NCBI GenBank assembly: GCA_036172665.1
Contig: JAYKNF010000014.1
Coordinates: forward strand, 2,345,001-2,409,000
Length of the DNA: 64,000 nt
Reading direction: 5' to 3'
Source of the DNA: Prosopocoilus inquinatus
Taxonomy: Eukaryota; Arthropoda; Insecta; Coleoptera; Lucanidae
In this document: piece by piece, positions 1 to 12,515 of the stretch
Layout: every line of letters begins with the position of its first letter
Position numbering within the stretch: the first letter of the stretch is position 1
Notes under the pieces: generated by a model
What the model saw: only the letters and a program-made list of their open reading frames with translations
Told to the model about the DNA's origin: nothing
The model's database searches: none
Position numbers and translations under genes: made by a program

Positions 1-243
1 AACTTCGTATCTCACGTCAGGGTTGGTTACTGGAGTCCATCCAAACCTCAAATAACATAATAGATAAGTAAGGATCGATTAGATACAGCACAGGAACAAC
101 GCTAATACGTGTTGTTTCGTTTAAAACTATTTCCAGCTCCTGCTGCGTCCGAGAACTTCGTATCTCACGTCAGGGTTACTGGAGTCCATCCAAACGTCAA
201 ATAACATGATAGATAAGTAAGGATCGATTAGATACAGCACAGG

Positions 244-265
244 AACAACGCTAATACGTGTTGTT
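244..265. other. Dyad symmetry present in nearly every monomer (example copy)
   Basis: Arms AACAACGC and GTGTTGTT flank a 6-base loop, TAATAC. Seven of eight arm positions are complementary, and the eighth would be a G-T wobble in RNA. The left arm is almost invariant. Rare exceptions include AACATCG near 7540, 12470 and 19620, GACAACG near 4861 and 5604, and AAAAACG near 28706, 43306 and 51203. The right arm loses one pair in the GGTGTTTCG and GGTGTATCG subtypes. Short dyads that can form non-B DNA are known to be enriched in centromeric satellites. Function here is inference. Confidence 0.6.
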
Positions 266-280
266 TCGTTTAAAACTATT
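264..280 (+). other. CENP-B-box-like motif (example copy, partial match)
   Basis: The 17-base site TTTCGTTTAAAACTATT matches 6 of the 9 fixed positions of the CENP-B box core NTTCGNNNNANNCGGGN. TTCG, the central A and the C are present, but the GGG is not. It sits directly against the dyad and recurs once per monomer. Some subtypes break TTCG: TTTCCTTC near 1009, 3691, 9355 and 17107; TTTCTTTT near 38407, 45261, 52413 and 60605; TTTAGTTT near 44665 and 51817. The missing GGG makes binding by a canonical CENP-B doubtful. A diverged or unrelated binder, or chance, is equally possible. Confidence 0.2.
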
Positions 281-869
281 TCCAGCTCCTGCTGCGTCCA
301 AAAACTTTGTATCTCACATCAGACTTACTGGAGTGTATCCAAACGTTAAATAACATGTTAGATAAGTAAGGATCGTTTAGATACAGCACAGGAACAACGC
401 TAATGCGTGTTGTTTCGTTTAAAACTATTTCCAGCTTCGGCTGCGTCCGAGAACTTCGTATCTCAAGTCAGGGTTACTGGAGTCCATCCAAACGTCAAAT
501 AACATGATAGATAAGTAAGGATCGATTAGATACATCACAGGAACAACGCTAATGCATGTTGTTTCGTTTAAAACTATTTCTAGCTTCAGCTGCGTCCGAG
601 AACTTCGTATCTCACATCTAAGTTACTGGAGTCCATCGTAACGCCAAATAACATGATAGATGAGTAAGGATCGATTAGATACATCACAGGAACAACGCTA
701 ATGCGTGTTGTTTCGTTTAAAACTATTTCCAGCTTCTGCTGCGTCCGAGAACTTCGTATCTCACGTCAGGGTTACTGGAGTCCATCCAAACGTCAAATAA
801 CATGATAGATAAGTAAGGATCGATTAGATACAGCACAGGAACAACGCTAATACGTGTTGTTTCGTTTAA

Positions 870-2449
870 AACTATTTCCAGCTCCTGCTGCGTCCAAAAA
901 CTTTGTATCTCACATCAGACTTACTGGAGTGTATCCAAACGTTAAATAACATGTTAGATAAGTAAGGATCGTTTAGATACATCACAGGAACAACGCTAAT
1001 AGGTGTTGTTTCCTTCAAAACTATTTCCAGCTTCTGCTGCGTCCGAAATCTTTGTATCTCTCATCCTAGTTACTGGAGTCCATCCAAACGTCAAATAACA
1101 TGATAGATGAGTAAGGATCGATTAGATACATCACAGGAACAACGCTAATACGTGTTGTTTCGTTTAATACTATTTCCAGCTTCTGCTGCGTCCGGAAACG
1201 TCGTATCTCACATCAGAGTTACTGGAGTCCATCGAAACGTCAAATAACATGATAGATGAGTAAGGATCGATTAGATACATCACAGGAACAACGCTAATGC
1301 GTGTTGTTTCGTTTAAAACTATTTCCAGCTCCTGCTGCGTCCCAAAACTTTGTATCTCACATCAGACTCACTGGAGTCCACCCAAACGTCAAATAACATG
1401 ATAGATGAGTAAGGATCGATTAGATACATCACAGGAACAACGCTAATACGTGTTGTTTCGTTTAAAACTATTTCCAGCTTCTGCTGCGTCCGAAAACGTC
1501 GTATCTCATATCAGAGTTACTGGAGTCCATCCAAACGTCAAATAACATGATAGATAAGTAAGGATCGATTAGATACAGCACAGGAACAACGCTAATACGT
1601 GTTGTTTCGTTTAAAACTATTTCCAGCTCCTGCTGCGTCCAAAAACTTTGTATCTCACATCAGAGTTACTGGAGTCCATCCAAACGTCAAATAACATGAT
1701 AGATGAGTAAGGATCGATTAGATACATCACCGGAACAACGCTAATACGTGTTGTTTCGTTTAAAACTATTTCCAGCTTCTGCTGCGTCCGAAAACTTCGT
1801 ATCTCACATCAGAGTTACTGGAGTCCATCGAAACGTCAAATAACATGATAGATAAGTAAGTATCGATTAGATACAGCACAGGAACAACGCTAATACGTGT
1901 TGTTTCGTTTAAAACTATTTCCAGCTCCTGCTGCGTCCAAAAACTTTGTATCTCACATCAGACTTACTGGAGTGTATCCAAACGTTAAATAACATGTTAG
2001 ATAAGTAAGGATCGTTTAGATACATCACAGGAACAACGCTAATAGGTGTTGTTTCGTTCAAAACTATTTCCAGCTTCTGCTGCGTCCGAAATCTTTCTAT
2101 CTCTCATCCTAGTTACTGGAGTCCATCCAAACGTCAAATAACATGATAGATGAGTAAGAATCGATTAGATACATCACAGGAACAACGCTAATACGTGTTG
2201 TTTCGTTTAATACTATTTCCAGCTTCTGCTGCGTCCGGAAACGTCGTATCTCACATCAGAGTTACTGGAGTCCATCGAAACGTCAAATAACATGATAGAT
2301 GAGTAAGGATCGATTAGATACATCACAGGAACAACGCTAATGCCTGTTGCTTCGTTTAAAACTATTTCCAGCTTCTGCTGCGTCCGAGAACTTCGTATCT
2401 CACGTCAGGGTTACTGGAGTCCATCCAAACGTCAAATAACATGATAGAT
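870..2449 (+). repeat. Higher-order block B, source-like copy
   Basis: This run is repeated at 3552-5427, at offset 2682 (18 monomers) first and 2978 later. It includes the TTTCCTTC, GACTCACTGGAGTCCACCC, ACCGG and TGCCTGTTGC subtypes in the same order. It overlaps block A, so this stretch exists in at least four places: here, 3.6-5.4 kb, 9.4-10.6 kb and 14.3-15.9 kb. Confidence 0.82.
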
Positions 2450-3551
2450 AAGTAAGGATCGATTAGATACAGCACAGGAACAACGCTAATACGTGTTGTT
2501 TCGTTTAAAACTATTTCCAGCTCCTGCTGCGTCCCAAAACTTTGTATCTCACATCAGGCACACTGGAGTCCATCCAAACGTCAAATAACATGTTAGATAA
2601 GTAAGGATCGTTTAGATACATCACAGGAACAACGCTAATAGGTGGTGTATCGTTCAAAAGTATTTCCAGCTTCTGCTGCGTCCGAAATCTTTGTATCTCT
2701 CATCAGAGTTACTGGAGTCCACTCAAACGTCAAATAACATGATAGATGAGTAAGGATCGATTAGATACATCACAGGAACAACGCTAATACGTGTTGTTTC
2801 GTTTAAAACTATTTCCAGCTTCTGCTGCGTCCGAAAACGTCGTATCTCACATCAGAGTTACTGGAGTTAATCCAAACGTCAAATAACATGATAGATAAGT
2901 AAGGATCGATTAGACACAGCACAGGAACAACGCTAATACGTGTTGTTTCGTTTAAAACTATTTCCAGCTCCTGCTGCGTCCAAAAACTTTGTATCTCACA
3001 TCAGACTTACTGGAGTCCATCCAAACGTCAAATAACATGTTAGATAAGTAAGGATCGTTTAGATACATCACAGGAACAACGCTAATAGGTGGTGTTTCGT
3101 TCAAAACTATTTCCAGCTTCTGCTGCTTACGAAATCTTTGTATTTCTCATCAGAGTTACTGGAGTCCATCCAAACGTCAAATAACATGATAGATGATTAA
3201 GGATCGATTATATACATCACAGGAACAACGCTAATACGTGTTGTTTCGTTTAAAACTATTTCCAGCTTCTGCTGCGTCCGAAAACGTCGTATCTCACATT
3301 AGAGTTACTGGAGTCCATCGAAACGTCAAATAACATAGTAGCTAAGTAAGGATCGATTAGATACATCACAGGAACAACGCTAATGCGTGTTGTTTCGTTT
3401 AAAACTATTTCCAGCTTCTGCTGCGTCCGAAAACGTCGTATCTCACATCAGAGCTACTGGAGTCCATCGAAACGCCAAATAACATGATAGATAAGTAAGG
3501 ATCGATTAGATACAGCACAGGAACAACGTTAATACGTGTTGTTTCGTTCAA

Positions 3552-5427
3552 AACTATTTCCAGCTCCTGCTGCGTCCAAAAACTTTGTATCTCACATCAG
3601 ACTTACTGGAGTGTATCCAAACGTTAAATAACATGTTAGATAAGTAAGGATCGTTTAGATACATCACAGGAACAACGCTAATAGGTGTTGTTTCCTTCAA
3701 AACTATTTCCAGCTTCTGCTGCGTCCGAAATCTTTGTATCTCTCATCCTAGTTACTGGAGTCCATCCAAACGTCAAATAACATGATAGATGAGTAAGGAT
3801 CGATTAGATACATCACAGGAACAACGCTAATACGTGTTGTTTCGTTTAATACTATTTCCAGCTTCTGCTGCGTCCGGAAACGTCGTATCTCACATCAGAG
3901 TTACTGGAGTCCATCGAAACGTCAAATAACGTGATAGATGAGTAAGGATCGATTAGATACATCACAGGAACAACGCTAATGCGTGTTGTTTCGTTTAAAA
4001 CTATTTCCAGCTCCTGCTGCGTCCCAAAACTTTGTATCTCACATCACTCACTGGAGTCCACCCAAACGTCAAATAACATGATAGATGAGTAAGGATCGAT
4101 TAGATACATCACAGGAACAACGCTAATACGTGTTGTTTCGTTTAATACTATTTCCAGCTTCTGCTGCGTCCGGAAACGTCGTATCTCACATCAGAGTTAC
4201 TGGAGTCCATCGAAACGTCAAATAACATGATAGATGAGTAAGGATCGATTAGATACATCACAGGAACAACGCTAATGCGTGTTGTTTCGTTTAAAACTAT
4301 TTCCAGCTCCTGCTGCGTCCCAAAACTTTGTATCTCACATCAGACTCACTGGAGTCCACCCAAACGTCAAATAACATGATAGATGAGTAAGGATCGATTA
4401 GATACATCACAGGAACAACGCTAATACGTGTTGTTTCGTTTAAAACTATTTCCAGCTTCTGCTGCGTCCGAAAACGTCGTATCTCATATCAGAGTTACTG
4501 GAGTCCATCCAAACGTCAAATAACATGATAGATAAGTAAGGATCGATTAGATACAGCACAGGAACAACGCTAATACGTGTTGTTTCGTTTAAAACTATTT
4601 CCAGCTCCTGCTGCGTCCAAAAACTTTGTATCTCACATCAGAGTTACTGGAGTCCATCCAAACGTCAAATAACATGATAGATGAGTAAGGATCGATTAGA
4701 TACATCACCGGAACAACGCTAATACGTGTTGTTTCGTTTAAAACTATTTCCAGCTTCTGCTGCGTCCGAAAACTTCGTATCTCACATCAGAGTTACTGGA
4801 GTCCATCGAAACGTCAAATAACATGATAGATAAGTAAGGATCGATTAGATACAGCACAGGGACAACGCTAATACGTGTTGTTTCGTTTAAAACTATTTCC
4901 AGCTCCTGCTGCGTCCAAAAACTTTGTATCTCACATCAGACTTACTGGAGTGTATCCAAACGTTAAATAACATGTTAGATAAGTAAGGATCGTTTAGATA
5001 CATGACAGGAACAACGCTAATAGGTGTTGTTTCGTTCAAAACTATTTCCAGCTTCTGCTGCGTCCGAAATCTTTGTATCTCTCATCCTAGTTACTGGAGT
5101 CCATCCAAACGTCAAATAACATGATAGATGAGTAAGGATCGATTAGATACATCACAGGAACAACGCTAATACGTGTTGTTTCGTTTAATACTATTTCCAG
5201 CTTCTGCTGCGTCCGGAAACGTCGTATCTCACATCAGAGTTACTGGAGTCCATCGAAACGTCAAATAACATGATAGATGAGTAAGGATCGATTAGATACA
5301 TCACAGGAACAACGCTAATGCCTGTTGCTTCGTTTAAAACTATTTCCAGCTTCTGCTGCGTCCGAGAACTTCGTATCTCACGTCAGGGTTACTGGAGTCC
5401 ATCCAAACGTCAAATAACATGATAGAT
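3552..5427 (+). repeat. Higher-order block B, copy with a two-monomer expansion
   Basis: This copy matches 870-2449 but holds two extra monomers (298 bp) around 4130-4430, where the GACTCAC subtype appears twice. The first of the two has lost 2 bp (ACATCACTCACTGG near 4041). A 5-monomer echo follows: 4683 to about 5030 recurs at 5428-5770 at offset 745, sharing ACCGG (4706 and 5451) and AGGGACAAC. Confidence 0.8.
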
Positions 5428-6199
5428 GAGTAAGGATCGATTAGATACATCACCGGAACAACGCTAATACGTGTTGTTTCGTTTAAAACTATTTCCAGCT
5501 TCTGCTGCGTCCGAAAACTTCGTATCTCACATCAGAGTTACTGGAGTCCATCGAAACGTCAAATAACATGATAGATAAGTAAGGATCGATTAGATACAGC
5601 ACAGGGACAACGCTAATACGTGCTGTTTCGTTTAAAACTATTTCCAGCTCCTGCTGCGTCCAAAAACTTTGTATCTCACATCAGACTTACTGGAGTGTAT
5701 CCAAACGTTAAATAACATGTTAGATAAGTAAGGATCGTTTAGATACATCACAGGAACAACGCTAATAGGTGGTGTATCGTTCAAAAGTATTTCCAGCTTC
5801 TGCTGCGTCCGAAATCTTTGTATCTCTCATCAGAGTTACTGGAGCCCACCCAAACGTCAAATAACATCATAGATGAGTAAGGATCGATTAGATACATCAC
5901 AGGAACAACGCTAATACGTGTTGTTTCGTTTAAAACTATTTCCAGCTTCTGCTGCGTCCGAAAACGTCGTATCTCACATCAGAGTTACTGGAGTCCATCC
6001 AAACGTCAAATAACATGATAGATAAGTAAGGATCGATTAGATACAGCACAGGAACAACGCTAATACGTGTTGTTTCGTTTAAAACTATTTCCAGCTCCTG
6101 CTGCGTCCAAATACTTTGTATCTCACATCAGAGTTAATGGAGTCCATCCAAACGTCAAATAACATGATAGATAAGTAAGGATCGATTAGATACATCACC

Positions 6200-7271
6200 G
6201 GAACAACGCTAATATGTGTTGTTTCGTTTAAAACTATTTCCAGCTCCTGCTGCGTCCCAAAACTTTGTATCTCACATCAGACACACTGGAGTCCATCCAA
6301 ACGTCAAATAACATGTTAGATAAGTAAGGATCGTTTAGATACATCACAGGAACAACGCTAATACGTGTTGTTTCGTTTAAAACTATTTCCAGCTCCTGCT
6401 GCGTCCCAAAACTTTGTATCTCACATCAGACACACTGGAGTCCATCCAAACGTCAAATAACATGTTAGATAAGGAAGGATCGTTTAGATACATCACAGGA
6501 ACAACGCTAATAGGTGTTGTTTCGTTCAAAACTATTTCCAGCTTCTGCTGCGTCCGAAATCTTTGTATCTCTCATCCTAGTTACTGGAGTCCATCCAAAC
6601 GTCAAATAACATGATAGATGAGTAAGGATCGATTAGATACATTACAGGAACAACGCTAATATGTGTTGTTTCGTTCAAAACTATTTCCAGCTTCTGCTGC
6701 GTCCGATAACTTTGTATCTCACATCAGAGTTACTGGAGTCTGTCCAAACGTCAAATAACATGATAGATGAGTAAGGATCGATTAGATACATTACAGGAAC
6801 AACGCTAATATGTGTTGTTTCGTTTAAAACTATTTCCAGCTCCTGCTGCGTCCCAAAACTTTGTATCTCACATCAGACACACTGGAGTCCATCCAAACGT
6901 CAAATAACATGTTAGATAAGTAAGGATCGTTTAGATACATCACAGGAACAACGCTAATACGTGTTGTTTCGTTTAAAACTATTTCCAGCTCCTGCTGCGT
7001 CCCAAAACTTTGTATCTCACATCAGACACACTGGAGTCCATCCAAACGTCAAATAACATGTTAGATAAGGAAGGATCGTTTAGATACATCACAGGAACAA
7101 CGCTAATAGGTGTTGTTTCGTTCAAAACTATTTCCAGCTTCTGCTGCGTCCGAAATCTTTGTATCTCTCATCCTAGTTACTGGAGTCCATCCAAACGTCA
7201 AATAACATGATAGATGAGTAAGGATCGATTAGATACATTACAGGAACAACGCTAATATGTGTTGTTTCGTT
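6200..7271 (+). repeat. Tandem duplication of a four-monomer (596-bp) unit
   Basis: Bases about 6200-6675 recur at 6796-7271 with offset 596, four monomers. Both contain the rare GATAAGGAAGG unit (stop-free variant) next to a CATCCTAG unit. The related stretch at 11.6-12.2 kb has only one copy, so the duplication is local and probably recent. Confidence 0.85.
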
Positions 7272-8156
7272 TAAAACTATTTCCAGCTGCTGCTGCGTCC
7301 GAAAACGTCGTATCTCACATCAGAGTTACTGGAGTCCATCGAAATGTCAAATAACATGATAGATAAGTAAGGATCGATTAGATACAGCACAGGAACAACG
7401 CTAATGCGTGTTGTTTCGTTCAAAACTATTTCCAGATTCTGCTGCGTCCGAAAACGTCGAATCTCACATCAGAGTTACTGGAGCCCATCGAAACGTCAAA
7501 TAACATGATAGATAAGTAAGGATCGATTAGATACATCACAGGAACATCGCTAATGCGTGTTGTTTCGTTTAAAACTATTTCCAGCTTCTGCTGCGTCCGA
7601 AAACATCGTATCTCACATCAGAGTTACTGGAGCCCATCGAAACGTCAAATAACATGATAGATAAGTAAGGATCTATTAGATACAGCACAGGAACAACGCT
7701 TAAACGTGTTGTTTCGTTTAAAACTATTTCCAGCTTCTGCTGCGTCCGAAAACGTCGTATCTCACATCAGAGTTACTGGAGCCCATCGAAACGTCAAATA
7801 ACATGATAGATAAGTAAGGATCGATTAGATACAGTACAGGAACAACGCTAAAACGTGTTGTTTCGTTTACAACTATTTCCAGCTCCTGCTGCGTCCGAAA
7901 ACTTCGTATCTCACATCTAAGTTACTGGAGTCCATCGAAACGCCAAATAACATGATAGATGAGTAAGGATCGATTAGATACTTCACAGGAACAACGCTAA
8001 TGCGTGTTGTTTCGTTTAAAACTATTTCCAGCTTCTGCTGCGTCCGAGAACTTCGTATCTCACGTCAGGGTTGGTTACTGGAGTCCATCCAAACGTCAAA
8101 TAACATAATAGATAAGTAAGGATCGATTAGATACAGCACAGGAACAACGCTAATAC
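6662..8156 (+). repeat. Higher-order block C, copy 1
   Basis: This block recurs at 11583-13077 with offset 4921 (33 monomers plus 4 bp from the GGTT insertion). Shared private features are CGATAACTTTG, GAGTCTGTCC, GATAAGGAAGG, CAGCTGCTGCTG, AACATCGCTAATG, CGCTTAAACG, GTTTACAAC and the doubled GGTT at the right end. The flanking 5770-6170 also matches 10840-11240 at offset 5070. Confidence 0.87.
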
Positions 8157-10900
8157 GTGGTGTTTCGTTTAAAACTATTTCCAGCTCCTGCTGCGTCCAA
8201 AAACTTTGTATCTCACATCAGACTTACTGGAGTCCATCCAAACGTCAAATAACATGTTAGATAAGTAAGGATCGTTTAGATACATCACAGGAACAACGCT
8301 AATAGGTGGTGTTTCGTTCAAAACTATTTCCAGCTTCTGCTGCTTACGAAATCTTTGTATTTCTCATCAGAGTTACTGGAGTCCATCCAAACGTCAAATA
8401 ACATGATAGATGAGTAAGGATCGATTATATACATCACAGGAACAACGCTAATACGTGTTGTTTCGTTTAAAACTATTTCCAGCTTCTGCTGCGTCCGAAA
8501 ACATCGTATCTCACATTAGAGTTACTGGAGTCCATCGAAACGTCAAATAACATAGTAGCTAAGTAAGGATCGATTAGATACATCACAGGAACAACGCTAA
8601 TGCGTGTTGTTTCGTTTAAAACTATTTCCAGCTTCTGCTGCGTCCGAAAACGTCGTATCTCACATCAGAGTTACTGGAGTCCATCGAAACGCCAAATAAC
8701 ATGATAGATAAGTAAGGATCGATTAGATACAGCACAGGAACAACGCTAATACGTGTTGTTTCGTTTAAAACTATTTCCAGCTTCGGCTGCGTCCGAGAAC
8801 TTCGTATCTCAAGTCAGGGTTACTGGAGTCCATCCAAACGTCAAATAACATGATAGATAAGTAAGGATCGATTAGATACATCACAGGAACAACGCTAATG
8901 CATGTTGTTTCGTTTAAAACTATTTCTAGCTTCAGCTGCGTCCGAGAACTTCGTATCTCACATCTAAGTTACTGGAGTCCATCGTAACGCCAAATAACAT
9001 GATAGATGAGTAAGGATCGATTAGATACATCACAGGAACAACGCTAATGCGTGTTGTTTCGTTTAAAACTATTTCCAGCTTCTGCTGCGTCCGAGAACTT
9101 CGTATCTCACGTCAGGGTTACTGGAGTCCATCCAAACGTCAAATAACATGATAGATAAGTAAGGATCGATTAGATACAGCACAGGAACAACGCTAATACG
9201 TGTTGTTTCGTTTAAAACTATTTCCAGCTCCTGCTGCGTCCAAAAACTTTGTATCTCACATCAGACTTACTGGAGTGTATCCAAACGTTAAATAACATGT
9301 TAGATAAGTAAGGATCGTTTAGATACATCACAGGAACAACGCTAATAGGTGTTGTTTCCTTCAAAACTATTTCCAGCTTCTGCTGCGTCCGAAATCTTTG
9401 TATCTCTCATCCTAGTTACTGGAGTCCATCCAAACGTCAAATAACATGATAGATGAGTAAGGATCGATTAGATACATCACAGGAACAACGCTAATGCGTG
9501 TTGTTTCGTTTAAAACTATTTCCAGCTCCTGCTGCGTCCCAAAACTTTGTATCTCACATCAGACTCACTGGAGTCCACCTAAACGTCAAATAACATGATA
9601 GATGAGTAAGGATCGATTAGATGCATCACAGGAACAACGCTAATACGTGTTGTTTCGTTTAAAACTATTTCCAGCTTCTGCTGCGTCCGAAAACGTCGTA
9701 TCTCATATCAGAGTTACTGGAGTCCATCCAAACGTCAAATAACATGATAGATAAGTAAGGATCGATTAGATGCAGCACAGGAACAACGCTAATACGTGTT
9801 GTTTCGTTTAAAACTATTTCCAGCTCCTGCTGCGTCCAAAAACTTTGTATCTCACATCAGAGTTACTGGAGTCCATCCAAACGTCAAATAACATGATAGA
9901 TGAGTAAGGATCGATTAGATACATCACCGGAACAACGCTAATACGTGTTGTTTCGTTTAAAACTATTTCCAGCTTCTGCTGCGTCCGAAAACTTCGTATC
10001 TCACATCAGAGTTACTGGAGTCCATCGAAACGTCAAATAACATGATAGATAAGTAAGTATCGATTAGATACAGCACAGGAACAACGCTAATACGTGTTGT
10101 TTCGTTTAAAACTATTTCCAGCTCCTGCTGCGTCCAAAAACTTTGTATCTCACATCAGACTTACTGGAGTGTATCCAAACGTTAAATAACATGTTAGATA
10201 AGTAAAGATCGTTTAGATACATCACAGGAACAACGCTAATAGGTGTTGTTTCGTTCAAAACTATTTCCAGCTTCTGCTGCGTCCGAAATCTTTCTATCTC
10301 TCATCCTAGTTACTGGAGTCCATCCAAACGTCAAATAACATGATAGATGAGTAAGGATCGATTAGATACATCACAGGAACAACGCTAATACGTGTTGTTT
10401 CGTTTAATACTATTTCCAGCTTCTGCTGCGTCCGGAAACGTCGTATCTCACATCAGAGTTACTGGAGTCCATCGAAACGTCAAATAACATGATAGATGAG
10501 TAAGGATCGATTAGATACATCACAGGAACAACGCTAATGCCTGTTGCTTCGTTTAAAACTATTTCCAGCTTCTGCTGCGTCCGAGAACTTCGTATCTCAC
10601 GTCAGGGTTACTGGAGTCCATCCAAACGTCAAATAACATGATAGATAAGTAAGGATCGATTAGATACAGCACAGGAACAACGCTAATACGTGTTGTTTCG
10701 TTTAAAACTATTTCCAGCTCCTGCTGCGTCCCAAAACTTTGTATCTCACATCGGACACACTGGAGTCCATCCAAACGTCAAATAACATGTTAGATAAGTA
10801 AGGATCGTTTAGATACATCACAGGAACAACGCTAATAGGTGGTGTATCGTTCAAAAGTATTTCCAGCTTCTGCTGCGTCCGAAATCTTTGTATCTCTCAT
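8157..10900 (+). repeat. Mosaic higher-order segment assembled from three offsets
   Basis: Three in-register pieces abut. About 8157-8720 matches 2940-3503 (offset 5217). About 8722-9493 matches 376-1147 (offset 8346). From 9494 on it matches from 1297 on (offset 8197, the 149-bp change being one missing monomer). Markers are CTTACGAAATC and CATAGTAGCT, then CAAGTCAGGG (8807) and TTTCCTTC (9355), then GACTCACTGG and CTTTCTATC (10290). Each switch falls at an equivalent monomer position. Confidence 0.8.
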
Positions 10901-12515
10901 CAGAGTTACTGGAGCCCACCCAAACGTCAAATAACATCATAGATGAGTAAGGATCGATTAGATACATCACAGGAACAACGCTAATACGTGTTGTTTCGTT
11001 TAAAACTATTTCCAGCTTCTGCTGCGTCCGAAAACGTCGTATCTCACATCAGAGTTACTGGAGTCCATCCAAACGTCAAATAACATGATAGATAAGTAAG
11101 GATCGATTAGATACAGCACAGGAACAACGCTAATACGTGTTGTTTCGTTTAAAACTATTTCCAGCTCCTGCTGCGTCCAAATACTTTGTATCTCACATCA
11201 GAGTTAATGGAGTCCATCCAAACGTCAAATAACATGATAGATGAGTAAGGATCGATTAGATACATCACAGGAACAACGCTAATACGTGTTGTTTCGTTTA
11301 AAACTATTTCCAGCTTCTGCTGCGTCCGAAAACTTCGTATCTCATATCAGAGTTACTGGAGTCCATCGAAACGTCAAATAACATGATAGATAAGTAAGTA
11401 TCGATTAGATACAGCACAGGAACAACGCTAATACGTGTTGTTTCGTTTAAAACTATTTCCAGCTCCTGCTGCGTCCAAAAACTTTGTATCTCACATCAGA
11501 CTTACTGGAGTCCATCCAAACGTCAAATAACATGTTAGATAAGTAAGGATCGTTTAGATACATCACAGGAACAACGCTAATACGTGTTGTTTCGTTCAAA
11601 ACTATTTCCAGCTTCTGCTGCGTCCGATAACTTTGTATCTCACATCAGAGTTACTGGAGTCTGTCCAAACGTCAAATAACATGATAGATGAGTAAGGATC
11701 GATTAGATACATTACAGGAACAACGCTAATATGTGTTGTTTCGTTTAAAACTATTTCCAGCTCCTGCTGCGTCCCAAAACTTTGTATTTCACATCAGACA
11801 CACTGGAGTCCATCCAAACGTCAAATAACATGTTAGATAAGTAAGGATCGTTTAGATACATCACAGGAACAACGCTAATACGTGTTGTTTCGTTTAAAAC
11901 TATTTCCAGCTCCTGCTGCGTCCCAAAACTTTGTATCTCACATCAGACACACTGGAGTCCATCCAAACGTCAAATAACATGTTAGATAAGGAAGGATCGT
12001 TTAGATACATCACAGGAACAACGCTAATAGGTGTTGTTTCGTTCAAAACTATTTCCAGCTTCTGCTGCGTCCGAAATCTTTGTATCTCTCATCCTAGTTA
12101 CTGGAGTCCATCCAAACGTCAAATAACATGATAGATGAGTAAGGATCGATTAGATACATTACAGGAACAACGCTAATATGTGTTGTTTCGTTTAAAACTA
12201 TTTCCAGCTGCTGCTGCGTCCGAAAACGTCGTATCTCACATCAGAGTTACTGGAGTCCATCGAAATGTCAAATAACATGATAGATAAGTAAGGATCGATT
12301 AGATACAGCACAGGAACAACGCTAATGCGTGTTGTTTCGTTCAAAACTATTTCCAGCTTCTGCTGCGTCCGAAAACGTCGAATCTCACATCAGAGTTACT
12401 GGAGCCCATCGAAACGTCAAATAACATGATAGATAAGTAAGGATCGATTAGATACATCACAGGAACATCGCTAATGCGTGTTGTTTCGTTTAAAACTATT
12501 TCCAGCTTCTGCTGC
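10412..12515 (+). repeat. Higher-order block D, copy 1 (14 monomers)
   Basis: This block recurs at 17568-19671 with offset 7156, which is 48 monomers plus the 4-bp insertion at 12.99 kb. Shared private changes include CACATCGGACACAC, GGAGCCCACCC with AACATCATAG, CAAATACTTTG with GTTAATGGAG, GAGTCTGTCC and GATAAGGAAGG. The block overlaps block C. Confidence 0.88.

Larger units (their letters stand above)
154..302 (+). repeat. Reference 149-bp monomer
   Basis: This unit is a convenient type copy, taken from the AACTTCGTATC boundary. In order it holds: a variable patch at monomer positions 5-24; the fairly constant AAATAACAT; the constant AAGTAAGGATCG; an ACAGGAACAACGCTAAT core (about 85-101); a variable triplet (ACG, GCG, AGG, ATG or GCA in different copies); TTTCGTTTAAAACTATTTCC; and a variable tail (AGCTCC or AGCTTC, then TGCTGCGTCC plus a variable end). 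Almost every copy has an AGCT (AluI) site. The length is close to the 147 bp of a nucleosome core. That is a known property of many centromeric satellites, and phasing here is only inferred. Confidence 0.95.
1..3832 (+). repeat. Higher-order block A, copy 1
   Basis: This block is repeated at 12970-17248. Bases 1-234 match at offset 12969 and about 235-3832 match at offset 13416; the 447-bp change is three extra monomers in the second copy. Shared private markers include TTTCCTTC (1009), ACCGG (about 1728), CTTTCTATC (2093), TGCCTGTTGC (2341), TGCTTAC (3124), CATAGTAGCT (about 3334) and AACGTTAAT (about 3525). The match ends where this copy has AATACG and the other has AATAGG. About 26 monomers are involved, with few scattered substitutions. 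Confidence 0.88.

Noticed and set aside
121..280. Promoter or terminator reading of the TTTAAAA and dyad elements
   Set aside because: The elements repeat once per monomer some 430 times and there is no downstream gene, so ordinary gene regulation is not supported.
6414..6614. 66-codon open frame, repeated at 7010, 11931 and 19087
   Set aside because: It opens because one substitution turns AAGTAAGG into AAGGAAGG, removing the usual stop. It recurs only because the block was copied. There is no ribosome-binding or splice context and no recognisable domain.
10559..10774. Minus-strand open frame of 71 codons, repeated at 17715
   Set aside because: The product merely reads through one and a half monomers and repeats itself (RYEVLGRSRSWK resembles its own start region). 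It is a satellite by-product.
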